From: Dermatophilus congolensis | GTDB lineage: Bacteria; Actinomycetota; Actinomycetes; Actinomycetales; Dermatophilaceae | NCBI GenBank assembly: GCA_030538115.1 | Contig: JAUNUP010000017.1 | Coordinates: 1 to 64,000 of the forward strand | Direction: 5' to 3' | Length of the DNA stretch: 64,000 nt | Shown: one piece after another, positions 17,444 through 26,738 of the stretch | How positions within the stretch are numbered: the stretch's first letter is position 1 | Layout: the number at the start of each line of letters is the position of its first letter | Position numbers and translations under genes: made by a program | The notes under the pieces: model-generated | Database searches by the model: none | Told to the model about the DNA's origin: nothing | Seen by the model: only the letters and a program-made list of their open reading frames with translations

Positions 17444-19024
17444 GTGAAAGTCGTGCTCGACATCCTCGCCTCCTCGCCACTGCTGACCGTCTTCCTCGTG
17501 GTGGCATTGGGCACGCTGGTCGGTTCGTTTCCGTTCGGGCCCATCCGGTTCGGCCCTGCAGGCGGTCTGTTCGTCGGGCTTGCCATCGGTGCCATGGACG
17601 AGCGCCTCGGGCAGGGTCTCGGCCTCGTGCAGACGTTGGGGCTCGCGCTGTTCGTCTACACCGTCGGCCTGGCCGGCGGGTACCAACTCGTCGCCACGTT
17701 CAGACGCCAGTTGCCCACGCTCGTCGCGGGTTTCGTCGTGCTGGTCGCCACTGCGGCCGTGGCTGCCGGAGGCGGGATGCTGCTCGGCCTGTCGGCCCCG
17801 ATGACCGCGGGCGCGTTCTCCGGCTCACTCACGGCGACGGCTGCGCTCGCGGCAGCGACCGACGCCTCGGGCGGCTCCGGGGATCCGGCGGTCGGCTACT
17901 CCCTCGGCTATCCGGTGGGCGTGACGTTGAGCATCTTCGTCATCGCTGTGCTGGTCACCCGAAAGTTTCCGGGCAAGCGCGACACCGCCCCCAACACGGG
18001 AGGCGGGCTGCACGCCATCAGCGTGGCTGTGAACCGCGACGTACACGTCGACGAGGTGCCCGGTTGGCGCGACCAGACGATCACGATGTCGTACCTCATC
18101 CGCGACGGGCACGGGCGTGTCGTCACGGACGACGACCGGCTGCTCACCGGCGACAAGGTGCTCGTCATCGGCGACGAGACCGCGGGGCGGGCCGCGCTCA
18201 TCTACCTCGGTGAGGAGCTGCCCGAGAAGCTCACCGACCACCGCACCGACGTCGACCACCGACGCTTCACCGTCTCCAACACGGAGGTCGCAGGGCGCAC
18301 AGTCGCCGACCTCGACCTCCCCCGCCGCTATGGCGGCCGCGCCACCCGCGTCTACCGCGGCGACACCGAACTGCTCGCCCGCGACGACCTGGTGCTCGAG
18401 CTCGGAGACCGGGTGCTCGCCGTGTTCCCGAAGGGCTCCATCAACGTGGGCCAGTCGGTCTTCGGCGACTCCGAGAAGCGGGCGAGCGAGATCGACGCGC
18501 TCACCCTCGCCGTCGGACTCGCGGTGGGGCTGTTCGTGGGCATCATCCCGATCCCGTTGGGCTCCGTCACGCTCAAGCTCGGCGCCGCGGCCGGGCCTCT
18601 GCTCGTCGGTCTGCTGCTCGGGCGGCTCGTGCGTACGGGTCCCTTCGTGTGGACGCTGCCCAACTCCGCCAACCTCACGCTGCGGCAACTGGGCCTGTTT
18701 CTCTTTCTCGCGTGCGTGGGCCTCGCCTCCGGCCCGGCGTTCGCCTCGACCGTGCTGACGCGCACCGGCCTCACGGCAGCAGCGCTCGGTGGCGCGGTGA
18801 CGCTCGCGGCATGCGCGTTCACGTGGATCGCGGGGCGGGTTCTGCAGCTCTCGGCTCCGCGTACCGCAGGCATCATGAGCGGGATCATCGGTCAGCCCGC
18901 AGTGCTCGCGTTCGCCACGAGCAAGTGCGACGACCCGCGCATCGAGTCGAGCTACACCTCCCTCTTCGCGGTAGGCACGGTAGTGAAGATCCTCCTCGCC
19001 TACGTGCTGGCGGTGCTCTGGTAG
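17444..19024 (+). CDS. AspT/YidE-type membrane transporter with central TrkA-C domains
   Basis: The 526-residue protein has the symmetric layout of the AspT/YidE/YbjL family. It has an N-terminal set of membrane helices (residues 1-170), two soluble TrkA-C-like (RCK_C) domains in the middle (about 185-345), and a second membrane half (about 350-526). The repeat motif GxxxG-rich helices with GAFSGSLTATAALAAAT and its partner TAGIMSGIIGQPAVLAFATS are visible. Such proteins are putative anion or amino-acid exchangers; the substrate cannot be told. The start is GTG 17444, divergent from ileS across a 334-bp regulatory region. Confidence 0.8.
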   Translation: MKVVLDILASSPLLTVFLVVALGTLVGSFPFGPIRFGPAGGLFVGLAIGAMDERLGQGLGLVQTLGLALFVYTVGLAGGYQLVATFRRQLPTLVAGFVVLVATAAVAAGGGMLLGLSAPMTAGAFSGSLTATAALAAATDASGGSGDPAVGYSLGYPVGVTLSIFVIAVLVTRKFPGKRDTAPNTGGGLHAISVAVNRDVHVDEVPGWRDQTITMSYLIRDGHGRVVTDDDRLLTGDKVLVIGDETAGRAALIYLGEELPEKLTDHRTDVDHRRFTVSNTEVAGRTVADLDLPRRYGGRATRVYRGDTELLARDDLVLELGDRVLAVFPKGSINVGQSVFGDSEKRASEIDALTLAVGLAVGLFVGIIPIPLGSVTLKLGAAAGPLLVGLLLGRLVRTGPFVWTLPNSANLTLRQLGLFLFLACVGLASGPAFASTVLTRTGLTAAALGGAVTLAACAFTWIAGRVLQLSAPRTAGIMSGIIGQPAVLAFATSKCDDPRIESSYTSLFAVGTVVKILLAYVLAVLW

Positions 19025-19200
19025 CCGTCTGCAGCCAGTGCTTCCCGGGCAACTCAGCATTGCCGTGCTCGCTGACGCGCCGGCGCACGGCCGAAAGATG
19101 GCCGCGCGCTCGGAGAGCAGCCCAGATTCCAGCCGTTCGCTGTGAAGAATGTGTCGTGGCGGTCGTTGCCCCCGCCTGCAACACCGGGGATCGTCGCTGC

Positions 19201-20151
19201 ATGACCGCCACTCAGATCGACCTCACCGGTGCCCTCGTCGTCGGAACCGACGGCTCCGACCCGAGCTTCAATGCCGTGCGCTGGGCCGCCGCTGAAGCGC
19301 ACCGCCGCAACGCTCCGCTGCACATCGTTCATGCACGCGAAGGCGGCGTCTCGATGATGACGACCGCCCCCACCGACGTCGCCGCGCAGCTTCAGGCCGT
19401 GGAGGAGCAATCGAATTCGGTGCTCGACCGCGCGCTCGCGGTGGCTCGCTCAGGCCCGGCTCCGGCGTCGATCACCGCTTCGCACGCTGTCGGCAACCCG
19501 GCGCGGCACCTCATCGAGGCTTCGAAGGAGGCGCGTCTCGTCGTGGTCGGCACCTCGGGAGGCGGGCGTATCCGCGCAGCACTGTTCGGTTCCACTCCTC
19601 TGCAGTTGGCCATCCACGCCACCTGCCCCGTCGCGATCATCTCGCCCCAGCACCAGCACCACGGCGCAGGGCACCCGCACGTCGTCGTCGGTCTCGACAG
19701 CAGCAGCGTCAGCTACGCGGCCGTCGAGTTGGCGTTCCGGGTGGCACAGCCCGACGGCAAAGTCACGCTGGCCCACGCGGTGACGATGGAGAACCTCGAG
19801 CTCGCGCCTACCGACCCGGTCAGCGGGATTCCGGTACCGCGCGAGGCCGCGATCGGCGACGACGTTGCCGCAGAGGGTGCGCCGCTGCTCGATGAGCGCG
19901 CGCACGACCTCATCGACAAGTTCCCGCAGGTCAGCGTGGACACGTTGCGCGTGCGGGGTGACGCCGCCGATGTGCTCATCAACGTGGCCCGCAAGGCCGA
20001 CATCCTCTCCATCGCCACGCGAGGCCAGGGCGGCTTCACCGGTCTGCTCCTCGGTTCTGTGGCCCAGCGCCTCATGCAGGTCTCCCCGGTGCCGCTCCTG
20101 GTCGTCAAGGAAGACTGGACGGCAGACGAAACAGCAGCCTGGCTGCAGTAG
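19201..20151 (+). CDS. Tandem universal stress protein
   Basis: Two Usp domains (residues about 8-150 and 160-305) make up this 316-residue cytoplasmic protein. The first ends with the ATP-binding pattern GTSGGGRIRAALFGST, the second with ATRGQGGFTGLLLGSVAQ. Both keep the G-x2-G-x9-G(S/T) arrangement, so ATP binding is likely. It starts at ATG 19201; the long upstream extension in frame is antisense noise. Two-domain Usp proteins in actinobacteria are often induced by hypoxia or nitric oxide, which would fit the nitrite reductase island in the same window, but no operator was recognised. Confidence 0.9.
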   Translation: MTATQIDLTGALVVGTDGSDPSFNAVRWAAAEAHRRNAPLHIVHAREGGVSMMTTAPTDVAAQLQAVEEQSNSVLDRALAVARSGPAPASITASHAVGNPARHLIEASKEARLVVVGTSGGGRIRAALFGSTPLQLAIHATCPVAIISPQHQHHGAGHPHVVVGLDSSSVSYAAVELAFRVAQPDGKVTLAHAVTMENLELAPTDPVSGIPVPREAAIGDDVAAEGAPLLDERAHDLIDKFPQVSVDTLRVRGDAADVLINVARKADILSIATRGQGGFTGLLLGSVAQRLMQVSPVPLLVVKEDWTADETAAWLQ

Positions 20152-20173
20152 GCACGCAGCCACACAGACACCT

Positions 20174-20297
20174 GTCCCATGGCACTTCTGCTGGTAGAAG
20201 AGGCATGTCGGAAACATGTGCCATGGGACCCCACCGGGCGGGTGCCACGGCACATGATCCGCGTCAAAGCCGCGTAACCCGACGAGTGCCGTGGCAC
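20174..20297. repeat. Palindromic pair repeat, locus A (two hairpin units)
   Basis: Four near-palindromic 12-mers occur at 20174-20185 (GTCCCATGGCAC), 20218-20229 (GTGCCATGGGAC), 20242-20253 (GTGCCACGGCAC) and 20286-20297 (GTGCCGTGGCAC). The starts are spaced 44, 24 and 44 bp. First and second are exact reverse complements, as are third and fourth. Each pair can fold as a 12-bp stem with a 32-base loop. CATGTG precedes the second copy and CACATG ends the third, giving overall mirror symmetry. The locus lies in the usp-valS intergenic region. Two similar loci occur at 23095 and 33522. Confidence 0.85.
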
Positions 20298-20356
20298 GGG
20301 AACGCCGGCCGTGCCGGATTCGGCTCTGCGCGGGCCGGGATGGGAAGATCGTGGCC

Positions 20357-23062
20357 ATGACGACCCCTGCCTCGAATCCGAACCCAGCGATCCCCGCGAA
20401 GCCGTCGGTCGACGGTCTCGAGGACACCTGGGCGCCGGTATGGGAGAAGCAGGGCACGTACCACTTCGACCGTGACCGGGCCCTGGGCCTGCCGCGGGAG
20501 CAGGTGTACTCGATCGACACTCCCCCGCCCACGGCCTCCGGGTCGCTGCACGTCGGCCACGTGTTCAGCTACACGCACACCGACCTGGTGGCGCGTTACA
20601 AGCGCATGCGCGGGCTCGAGGTCTTCTACCCGATGGGCTGGGACGACAACGGCCTGCCCACCGAGCGTCGCGTGCAGAACTACTACGGCGTGCGCGGAGA
20701 CGCGGCGTTGCCGTACACCGAGGGTTACGAGCCGCCGCAGCGCGGCATGGCCGACAAGTCGGGCAAGGCGGTCAAGCTCTCCGACCAGCAGCCCGTGAGC
20801 CGCGCGAACTTCATCGAGCTGTGCCACGAGCTGACCACGGAGGACGAGAAGGCCTACGAGGCGCTGTGGCGTCGCCTGGGTGTGTCGGTCGACTGGCGAC
20901 AGACGTACCAGACCATCGACGACCACTCGCGCAGCGTCTCCCAGAAGGCGTTTCTCAACAACCTCGCGAACGGCCAGGCGTACCAGGCCGAGGCTCCGGG
21001 CCTCTGGGACGTGACGTTCCAGACCGCGGTCGCCCAGGCCGAACTGGAGGCCCGCGACTACCCCGGCCACTACCACCGGGTCGCGTTCCACACACTCGAC
21101 GACTCGGGCACCCGTACGCCCGACTCCGCCATCTACATCGAGACCACTCGTCCCGAACTCCTCCCGGCGTGTGTGGCTCTCATCGCGCACCCCGACGACG
21201 AGCGCTACCAGCACCTCTTCGGCACGCAGGTCGAGTCGCCGGTCTTCGGAGTCGCACTGCCGGTGCTCGCGCACCCCGCGGCCGAGATGGACAAGGGCGC
21301 GGGTATCGCCATGTGCTGTACGTTCGGTGACCTCACCGACGTGCAGTGGTGGCGCGACCTCAACCTCCCCACCCGCTCGCTCATCACCCGAGCGGGCCGC
21401 CTCGCGGGTGAGACCCCGGAGTGGCTGACGGGCGCGGGCGCCGAGTTCTACGCCTCCGCCGTGGCGGGCAACACCCCGTTCACGGCGCGCAAGAACATCG
21501 TCGAGGGCCTGCGCGAGAGCGGCGACCTCGACGGCGAGCCCACCCCGACCCAGCGCATGACGAACTTCTTCGAGAAGGGCGACAAGCCCCTCGAGATCGT
21601 CACGAGCCGCCAGTGGTACATCCGCAACGGAGGCCGTGACGCCGACTTGCGCGAGGCTCTGCTCGCGCGCGGGCGTGAGCTGAAGTTCCACCCCGACTTC
21701 ATGCGGGTGCGGTACGAGAACTGGGTCGGGGGCCTCTCCGGCGACTGGCTGGTGAGCCGCCAGCGGTTCTTCGGTGTGCCGATCCCGCTGTGGTACCCGC
21801 TCGACGCCGACGGCGAGCCGGTCTACGACTCCCCCTTGGTGCCGACCGACGCGCAGCTCCCGGTCGACCCGTTCACCGACGTCCCCGAGGGCTACACCGA
21901 GTCGCAGCGCGGCCAGGCGGGGGGCTTCATCGGTGACAGCGACATCCTCGACACGTGGGCGACCTCCAGCCTCACGCCGCAGATCACTACGGGTTGGCCG
22001 TACGCGGAGGGCAAGGGCGACCCCGAGCTGTTCGAGCGCCTGTTCCCGATGGACCTGCGCCCCCAGGGCCAAGACATCATCCGCACGTGGTTGTTCAGCA
22101 CCGTGGTGCGGGCGCACCACGAGAACGGCTCGCTGCCGTGGACCGACGCGGGTATCTCGGGCTGGATCCTCGACCCCGACCGCAAGAAGATGAGCAAGTC
22201 GAAGGGCAACGCCGAGACGCCCGAGGGCATGCTGCACCTGCACGGCTCGGATGCGGTGCGCTACTGGGCCGCCTCCGCGCGCCTGGGCACCGACGCGGCT
22301 TTCGACACCGGCCAGATGAAGGTCGGCCGACGCCTGGCGATCAAGATTCTCAACGCGAGCAAGTTCGTGCTCGGCTTCCCGTTCTCCGGCGCCGACGAGG
22401 CCGTGTCGGGTGACCCGCAGGCGCGTGCCGCCGAGCTGCTCCCGCTCGTGACGAACGCGCTCGACCGTTCGATGCTGGCGCAGCTCTCGGAGGTCGTGCG
22501 CCGTGCAACGGCGGGCTTCGAGTCGTACGACCACACGCGGGCGCTTGAGGTGACGGAGACGTTCTTCTGGAGCTTCTGCGACGACTACCTCGAGCTGGTC
22601 AAAGACCGGGCGTACTCGGAGGGCGAAGGCGCGGCTTCTGCGCAGGCGGCCCTCCGAGTGGCGCTGGACGTGCTGCTCCGCCTGTTCGCCCCGATCCTCC
22701 CGTACGCGACGGAGGAGGTCTGGAGCTGGTGGCGCGCCGAGACGGGCTCGATCCACCGCCAGCCCTGGCCGACGACGGAAGAACTGGCGTCGGTCGCGCA
22801 GTCCGCAGACGCGGGCGTGCTGGATGCGGTGGCCGAGGCCCTCGCGGGCGTGCGCCGAGCGAAGTCGGACGCGAAGGTCGGCATGCGAGCCGAGGTCGAG
22901 AACGTCACGATCGCGGCCCCAGCGGGAGTGCTGGACCAGATCCGAGAGGGCGAGACCGACCTGGTGGCAGCAGGCCGAATCCAGAACCACACCTACGCGG
23001 AAGCGGAACAGCTGGAGGTGAAGGACGCCGTCCTCATCCCCCCGCCACCCCGCGAGAAGTAG
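20357..23062 (+). CDS. valS: Valyl-tRNA synthetase
   Basis: The 901-residue class I synthetase charges tRNA-Val. HIGH appears as SGSLHVGHVF near residue 60 and KMSKS as KKMSKSKGN near residue 612. The segment GWDDNGLPTERRVQNYYGVR places it in the ValS subtype with an insertion after the Rossmann entry. I used ATG 20357, since residues upstream are not family-like. It is monocistronic, flanked on both sides by copies of the palindromic pair repeat, and followed by a 14-bp stem-loop terminator. No T-box is visible upstream. Confidence 0.95.
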   Translation: MTTPASNPNPAIPAKPSVDGLEDTWAPVWEKQGTYHFDRDRALGLPREQVYSIDTPPPTASGSLHVGHVFSYTHTDLVARYKRMRGLEVFYPMGWDDNGLPTERRVQNYYGVRGDAALPYTEGYEPPQRGMADKSGKAVKLSDQQPVSRANFIELCHELTTEDEKAYEALWRRLGVSVDWRQTYQTIDDHSRSVSQKAFLNNLANGQAYQAEAPGLWDVTFQTAVAQAELEARDYPGHYHRVAFHTLDDSGTRTPDSAIYIETTRPELLPACVALIAHPDDERYQHLFGTQVESPVFGVALPVLAHPAAEMDKGAGIAMCCTFGDLTDVQWWRDLNLPTRSLITRAGRLAGETPEWLTGAGAEFYASAVAGNTPFTARKNIVEGLRESGDLDGEPTPTQRMTNFFEKGDKPLEIVTSRQWYIRNGGRDADLREALLARGRELKFHPDFMRVRYENWVGGLSGDWLVSRQRFFGVPIPLWYPLDADGEPVYDSPLVPTDAQLPVDPFTDVPEGYTESQRGQAGGFIGDSDILDTWATSSLTPQITTGWPYAEGKGDPELFERLFPMDLRPQGQDIIRTWLFSTVVRAHHENGSLPWTDAGISGWILDPDRKKMSKSKGNAETPEGMLHLHGSDAVRYWAASARLGTDAAFDTGQMKVGRRLAIKILNASKFVLGFPFSGADEAVSGDPQARAAELLPLVTNALDRSMLAQLSEVVRRATAGFESYDHTRALEVTETFFWSFCDDYLELVKDRAYSEGEGAASAQAALRVALDVLLRLFAPILPYATEEVWSWWRAETGSIHRQPWPTTEELASVAQSADAGVLDAVAEALAGVRRAKSDAKVGMRAEVENVTIAAPAGVLDQIREGETDLVAAGRIQNHTYAEAEQLEVKDAVLIPPPPREK

Positions 23063-23094
23063 CACTCGCCCGGCGCGGCACGACCACACTCACG

Positions 23095-23217
23095 GTGCCG
23101 TGGCACCGACACGAAAAGTGCACCGACAAGACGACATGTGCCACGGCACCTCCCAGCGGGGGTCCCGTGGCACATGTCATCCGTCAATCTCGCCTCCGAG
23201 CAGGAGTGCCACGGGAC
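23095..23217. repeat. Palindromic pair repeat, locus B (two hairpin units)
   Basis: Four 12-mers occur at 23095-23106 (GTGCCGTGGCAC), 23138-23149 (GTGCCACGGCAC), 23162-23173 (GTCCCGTGGCAC) and 23206-23217 (GTGCCACGGGAC). The starts are spaced 43, 24 and 44 bp, nearly as in locus A. Members of each pair are exact reverse complements, although the bases differ from locus A. The locus lies between the convergent valS and dehydrogenase genes, before the terminator. Confidence 0.85.
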
Positions 23218-23281
23218 GCAGAGTGTTCGCACACAGCTCGGTAGTGCTGCCACGAGACAGGGCGTGGAGCTCCGGATACAG

Positions 23282-23321
23282 CTCGGCCGCCTGACCCTTG
23301 CTCCAGAGTCAGGCGGCCGAG
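23282..23321. terminator. 14-bp stem-loop between convergent valS and dehydrogenase gene
   Basis: CTCGGCCGCCTGAC (23282-23295) and GTCAGGCGGCCGAG (23308-23321) are exact reverse complements around a 12-base loop. The position between convergent genes makes a bidirectional terminator likely. There is no strong U-run on either side. The rest of the 322-bp gap (23063-23384) holds locus B and nothing else I can recognise. Confidence 0.75.
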
Positions 23322-23384
23322 GTCTTCGGGGCGGGTGTGGCGCCGGCGGTCACAGTGTCAGCGCCACACCTCGGGGCGGTCACG

Positions 23385-24443
23385 TCACGGTTCGACGGTG
23401 ACCTTGATCGCCTCGCCCTTGGCGACGATCTCGAACGCGTCGAGCACGTTCTCGAGCTTCACACGGGCGGTGATGAGGTCCTTGACCGGGATCTGGCCGG
23501 TAGAGACGTAGTTCAGCGCGTCCTTGTGGTGGCGCGGCGACGAGCCGTTGGCACCGTGGATGTGCAGCTGGCGGTAGTGCACCAGGTTCGAGTCGCACGT
23601 GATCGTCGGATCGGTCTTGGGCAGACCACCGAAGAACGAGATGCGACCGTTGCGGGCGGCCATCGAGATGGCCTGCTCCTGGTTGATGTTCGCCGGGGTC
23701 GCCGTGATGATCACGTCGGCGCCACGGCCGTCGGTCAGCTCCATCACCTTGGCCACCACGTCCTCCTCGGAGGCGTTGATGACGTAGTCGGGCTGCACCG
23801 CGTCGGCCGACATCTTCAAGCGCTCGGCGTTGATGTCGACCAGCGCGATCTTGCCGACTTTGTGCACGCCGCGGGCGATGCGGATGTGCATGCAACCGAT
23901 CGGGCCGGCGCCGAAGACGACCGTGAAGTCGCCCTCCTCGATGCCGAGCTGCTCCTGCGCGTTGATGGCGCAGGCGAACGGCTCGAGCGCGGAGGCCTCG
24001 TCGTAGCCGACGTTGTCGGGGATGTGATTGAGGCCGTCGACCTTGAGCACCTGCTCCGGCACGATCATGTACTCGGCGAAGCCGCCGTCGTACTGGTAGC
24101 CGACCGAGGTCTGGTTCTGGCAGACCTCCATCCAGCCCTTGTTGCACTCGTAGCAGTCGCCACACGGCACGGCTGCGATGACCTGCACGCGGTCGCCGAC
24201 AGCCCAGTCAGCACCGAACGCCGCCTTGACCTCGCTACCGACCTCGACGACCTCGCCGGCGATCTCGTGCCCCATCGTGGTGACGCGGGTGATGTTGACG
24301 TGGCCGTTGTTGCGGATCTTGACGTCGGTGCCGCAGGTGGAGCAGTTCTTGACCGCGATCTTCACCTCACGCGGGCCGCACTCGGGCTCGGGTACGTCCT
24401 CGACGCGAACGTCTCCGGGAGCGTAGAAACGGAGGGCCTTCAT
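23385..24443 (-). CDS. Zinc-dependent medium-chain polyol dehydrogenase
   Basis: This 352-residue MDR-family dehydrogenase has catalytic zinc ligands in KNCSTCGTD and TMGHEIAGE. The four structural-zinc cysteines lie in VPCGDCYECNKGWMEVC and the Rossmann motif in VFGAGPIGCMHIRIA. It resembles sorbitol and galactitol-phosphate dehydrogenases. It follows the mannitol-type PTS gene by two bases, so it probably oxidises the imported polyol phosphate, taking the place usually held by the unrelated long-chain MtlD. That substrate is inferred. I prefer ATG 24443 (MKALRFYAPGD); a GTG at 24449 overlapping the PTS stop is possible. Confidence 0.83.
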   Translation of the reverse strand: MKALRFYAPGDVRVEDVPEPECGPREVKIAVKNCSTCGTDVKIRNNGHVNITRVTTMGHEIAGEVVEVGSEVKAAFGADWAVGDRVQVIAAVPCGDCYECNKGWMEVCQNQTSVGYQYDGGFAEYMIVPEQVLKVDGLNHIPDNVGYDEASALEPFACAINAQEQLGIEEGDFTVVFGAGPIGCMHIRIARGVHKVGKIALVDINAERLKMSADAVQPDYVINASEEDVVAKVMELTDGRGADVIITATPANINQEQAISMAARNGRISFFGGLPKTDPTITCDSNLVHYRQLHIHGANGSSPRHHKDALNYVSTGQIPVKDLITARVKLENVLDAFEIVAKGEAIKVTVEP

Positions 24444-24445
24444 TC

Positions 24446-26425
24446 TCACTCGTCCTCTTCTGGTGCCAGCAGTTCCAGCACCTCGTCGACACTGTTGGTG
24501 GTACGGAGCCGCTCGGCCTTCGCCGGGTCGGCCAGCACGGTGGCGAGCGCCGACATGATGCCGATGTGCTCACCGCTGTTGCTTGCGATGGGGATGGCCA
24601 CGTAGGCCGTCTTGCCGCCCCAGTCCACACCCTCCGGGAACTGAAGGAAGCCCAATGCAGCCTTCGAGATGTGGGCGCGGGACTCGTTGGTGCCGTGCGG
24701 GATGGCGAAGCCCTGACCCATGAAAGTCGAGACTTGCTGTTCGCGGGCGTGCATGCCGTCGATGTACTCCGGGCTGGCGGCACCGACCGCCACGAGAAGT
24801 TCACCGGACTGCTGGATGGCGTCGTCCTTGCTGGAGGCGGTCAGGCCCAGCTTGATCGCGTCGCGCGAGAGCACGTCGGCCTGCAGCTTCTTCTTGGCCT
24901 TGGGCTTGCGGGTGGCCGTCGCGGCGCCAGCAGCGGTGGCACCGGCCGCCACTGCGGGGGCGGCGGAGCCGGAGCCCGCATCCTGGGCCCGCTTGATCGC
25001 CTCTTCGACCTGCGAGAAGGCCGGGTCACCGACGTAGCTCTGGAACGGCACCACGCGAGCCTGCGGTGCGGCCTTGCGAGCACGCTCCGCGAGGCCTTCC
25101 TGCGTGAGCACTATCGTCGCGTCGGAGGGGATCTGGTCGACCGGGGTGTGCGTCACGTCGACGCCGTACGGGGCCAGCTTCTTCTTCATGCTGGAGGCGA
25201 CCATGACCGAGGAGCCCATGCCCGCGTCGCAGGCGATGATGACCTTGCGAACACCGGTGCCGTCGATGGCGCCGGACTGCGCCACAGCCGAACCCGAATC
25301 CGCGGCGGCAGCATCGTCACCGTGAGCGGGCATGCCCTCGGGAGTGGTGAGCGGGGCGTTCTTCTCGCCACGACCGAAGCCGAGCAGCGGCACGGCCACG
25401 AGGAACGACACGATCGTCGCGACGAGGAACTGGGCGATGTTCGGCAGGAACCCACCGGGAGGCGTGACGATCATCCACGCGATGATCGAACCAGGCGCCG
25501 CGGCGGAGACGAGGCCGGAGCCGAGCACGAGACCGGTGAAGATGCCGGCCGCGCCACCCGCGATGGCAGCGACGATGACCTGCGGCTTCATCAGCACGTA
25601 GGGGAAGTAGATCTCGTGGATACCACCGAAGAGGTGGATGATCATGGCGCCGGGCACGGAGCCGCGCGTGGCGCGAGGGCCGAAGAGCCAGAAGGCGATG
25701 AGGATGCCGAGACCAGGGCCGGGGTTCGACTCGACCATGAACAGGATCGACTTGCCGGCTTCCTGTGCCTCGGCGGTGCCGAGCGGCGTGAGGATGCCGT
25801 GGTTGATCGCGTTGTTGAGGAAGAGCACCTTGGCCGGCTCGACGAAGATGGAGGCGAGGGGCAGCAGGTTGTTGTTGACCAGCACCTCGACGCCGGAGGC
25901 CATCGCATCGACGAGCACCTTGACGACGGGGCCGATGAAGAGGCGGCCGAGCACCGCCATGATCGCGCCGATGATGCCCAGCGAGAAGTTGTCGATGAGC
26001 ATTTCGAAGCCGCTGGGCACCTTGCCCGCGATCGCGTTGTCGAACTTCTTGAGGATCCACGCAGCCAGGGGTGCGATGACCATGGCGCCGAGGAACATCG
26101 GGATGTCGGAGCCGACGATGACACCCATCGTGGCGACGGCACCGATGACAGCTCCGCGCTGCGCGTGCACCATGCGACCGCCGGTGTAGCCGATGAGCAG
26201 GGGCAACAGGTACGTGATCATCGGGCCGACGAGCTCGGCCAGAGTTTCGTTGGGGGCCCATCCGGCAGGGATGAACAGGGCCGTGATGAGGCCCCAGGCG
26301 ATGAACGCGCCGATGTTCGGCATGATCATGCCCGCGAGGTAACCGCCGAACTTCTGAACCCGGGCCCGGACTCCCGGACCCTCCAGGTTCTTGTTCTTGC
26401 GGGCGTCAGGCAAAACCGTGGTCAT
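24446..26425 (-). CDS. mtlA: PTS mannitol-type transporter, EIICBA fusion
   Basis: The 659-residue fusion carries EIIC, EIIB and EIIA in one chain. EIIC (about 25-350) has the mannitol-family start MIMPNIGAFIAWG and the substrate loop GGIHEIYFPYV. EIIB (about 385-475) has the phospho-cysteine loop IIACDAGMGSS. After a Pro/Ala/Lys linker, EIIA (about 515-655) has the phospho-histidine in FAIPHGTNES. It would import and phosphorylate mannitol or a close polyol using HPr. The ATG at 26425 is preceded by GGGAG. A divergent DeoR regulator and a downstream dehydrogenase complete a polyol operon. Confidence 0.9.
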   Translation of the reverse strand: MTTVLPDARKNKNLEGPGVRARVQKFGGYLAGMIMPNIGAFIAWGLITALFIPAGWAPNETLAELVGPMITYLLPLLIGYTGGRMVHAQRGAVIGAVATMGVIVGSDIPMFLGAMVIAPLAAWILKKFDNAIAGKVPSGFEMLIDNFSLGIIGAIMAVLGRLFIGPVVKVLVDAMASGVEVLVNNNLLPLASIFVEPAKVLFLNNAINHGILTPLGTAEAQEAGKSILFMVESNPGPGLGILIAFWLFGPRATRGSVPGAMIIHLFGGIHEIYFPYVLMKPQVIVAAIAGGAAGIFTGLVLGSGLVSAAAPGSIIAWMIVTPPGGFLPNIAQFLVATIVSFLVAVPLLGFGRGEKNAPLTTPEGMPAHGDDAAAADSGSAVAQSGAIDGTGVRKVIIACDAGMGSSVMVASSMKKKLAPYGVDVTHTPVDQIPSDATIVLTQEGLAERARKAAPQARVVPFQSYVGDPAFSQVEEAIKRAQDAGSGSAAPAVAAGATAAGAATATRKPKAKKKLQADVLSRDAIKLGLTASSKDDAIQQSGELLVAVGAASPEYIDGMHAREQQVSTFMGQGFAIPHGTNESRAHISKAALGFLQFPEGVDWGGKTAYVAIPIASNSGEHIGIMSALATVLADPAKAERLRTTNSVDEVLELLAPEEDE

Positions 26426-26738
26426 GGCCTGCTCCCTTCGTAGAGGACGGCTCCCGCCGCCCGGATCAACCTTGATCTGTGTTGCCAACTGTGTCTGTGT
26501 TGGTTCATGTTGTCAAGCATTTGTTTTGAGTTCGTCTTGGTATTCGATTTCACGCCTGAAGAGCGCAGGTCACAGGCGTGCAGCCAGGCTCGATCACCGC
26601 GTCTTCCGCGTCGCTGACAGAGTCCGCTTTCGTGGCCTTCACGGGGTCACGGCCAAGTTCTCCCACAGGATGCGCCCTGAAGCAACGGGAGCAGACATAT
26701 ACTCACTGTCAACCACAGGCGACGGCGCAGGAGGCCAC
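26426..26738. promoter_or_regulatory. Divergent control region of the polyol PTS operon and deoR-type gene
   Basis: This 313-bp region is clearly more AT-rich near 26480-26560. On the minus strand TTGACA (26511-26516) and CACAGT (26488-26493), 17 bp apart, form the likely mtlA promoter. TGTGT/TTTGT-rich direct repeats around it (26480-26530) are candidate DeoR operators. On the plus strand TATACT (26698-26703) is a good -10 for the regulator gene. No -35 is clear there. Confidence 0.55.

Noticed and set aside
20174..20297. Possible CRISPR-like array (12-mers separated by 32, 12 and 32 bases)
   Set aside because: Repeats are only 12 bp, palindromic, variable and paired as reverse complements with alternating spacing; no leader and no cas genes. 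It fits a paired hairpin repeat better.
20264..23089. 941-codon open frame on the minus strand
   Set aside because: Antisense to valS, which has all synthetase motifs; the opposite frame has no domain and no ribosome site.
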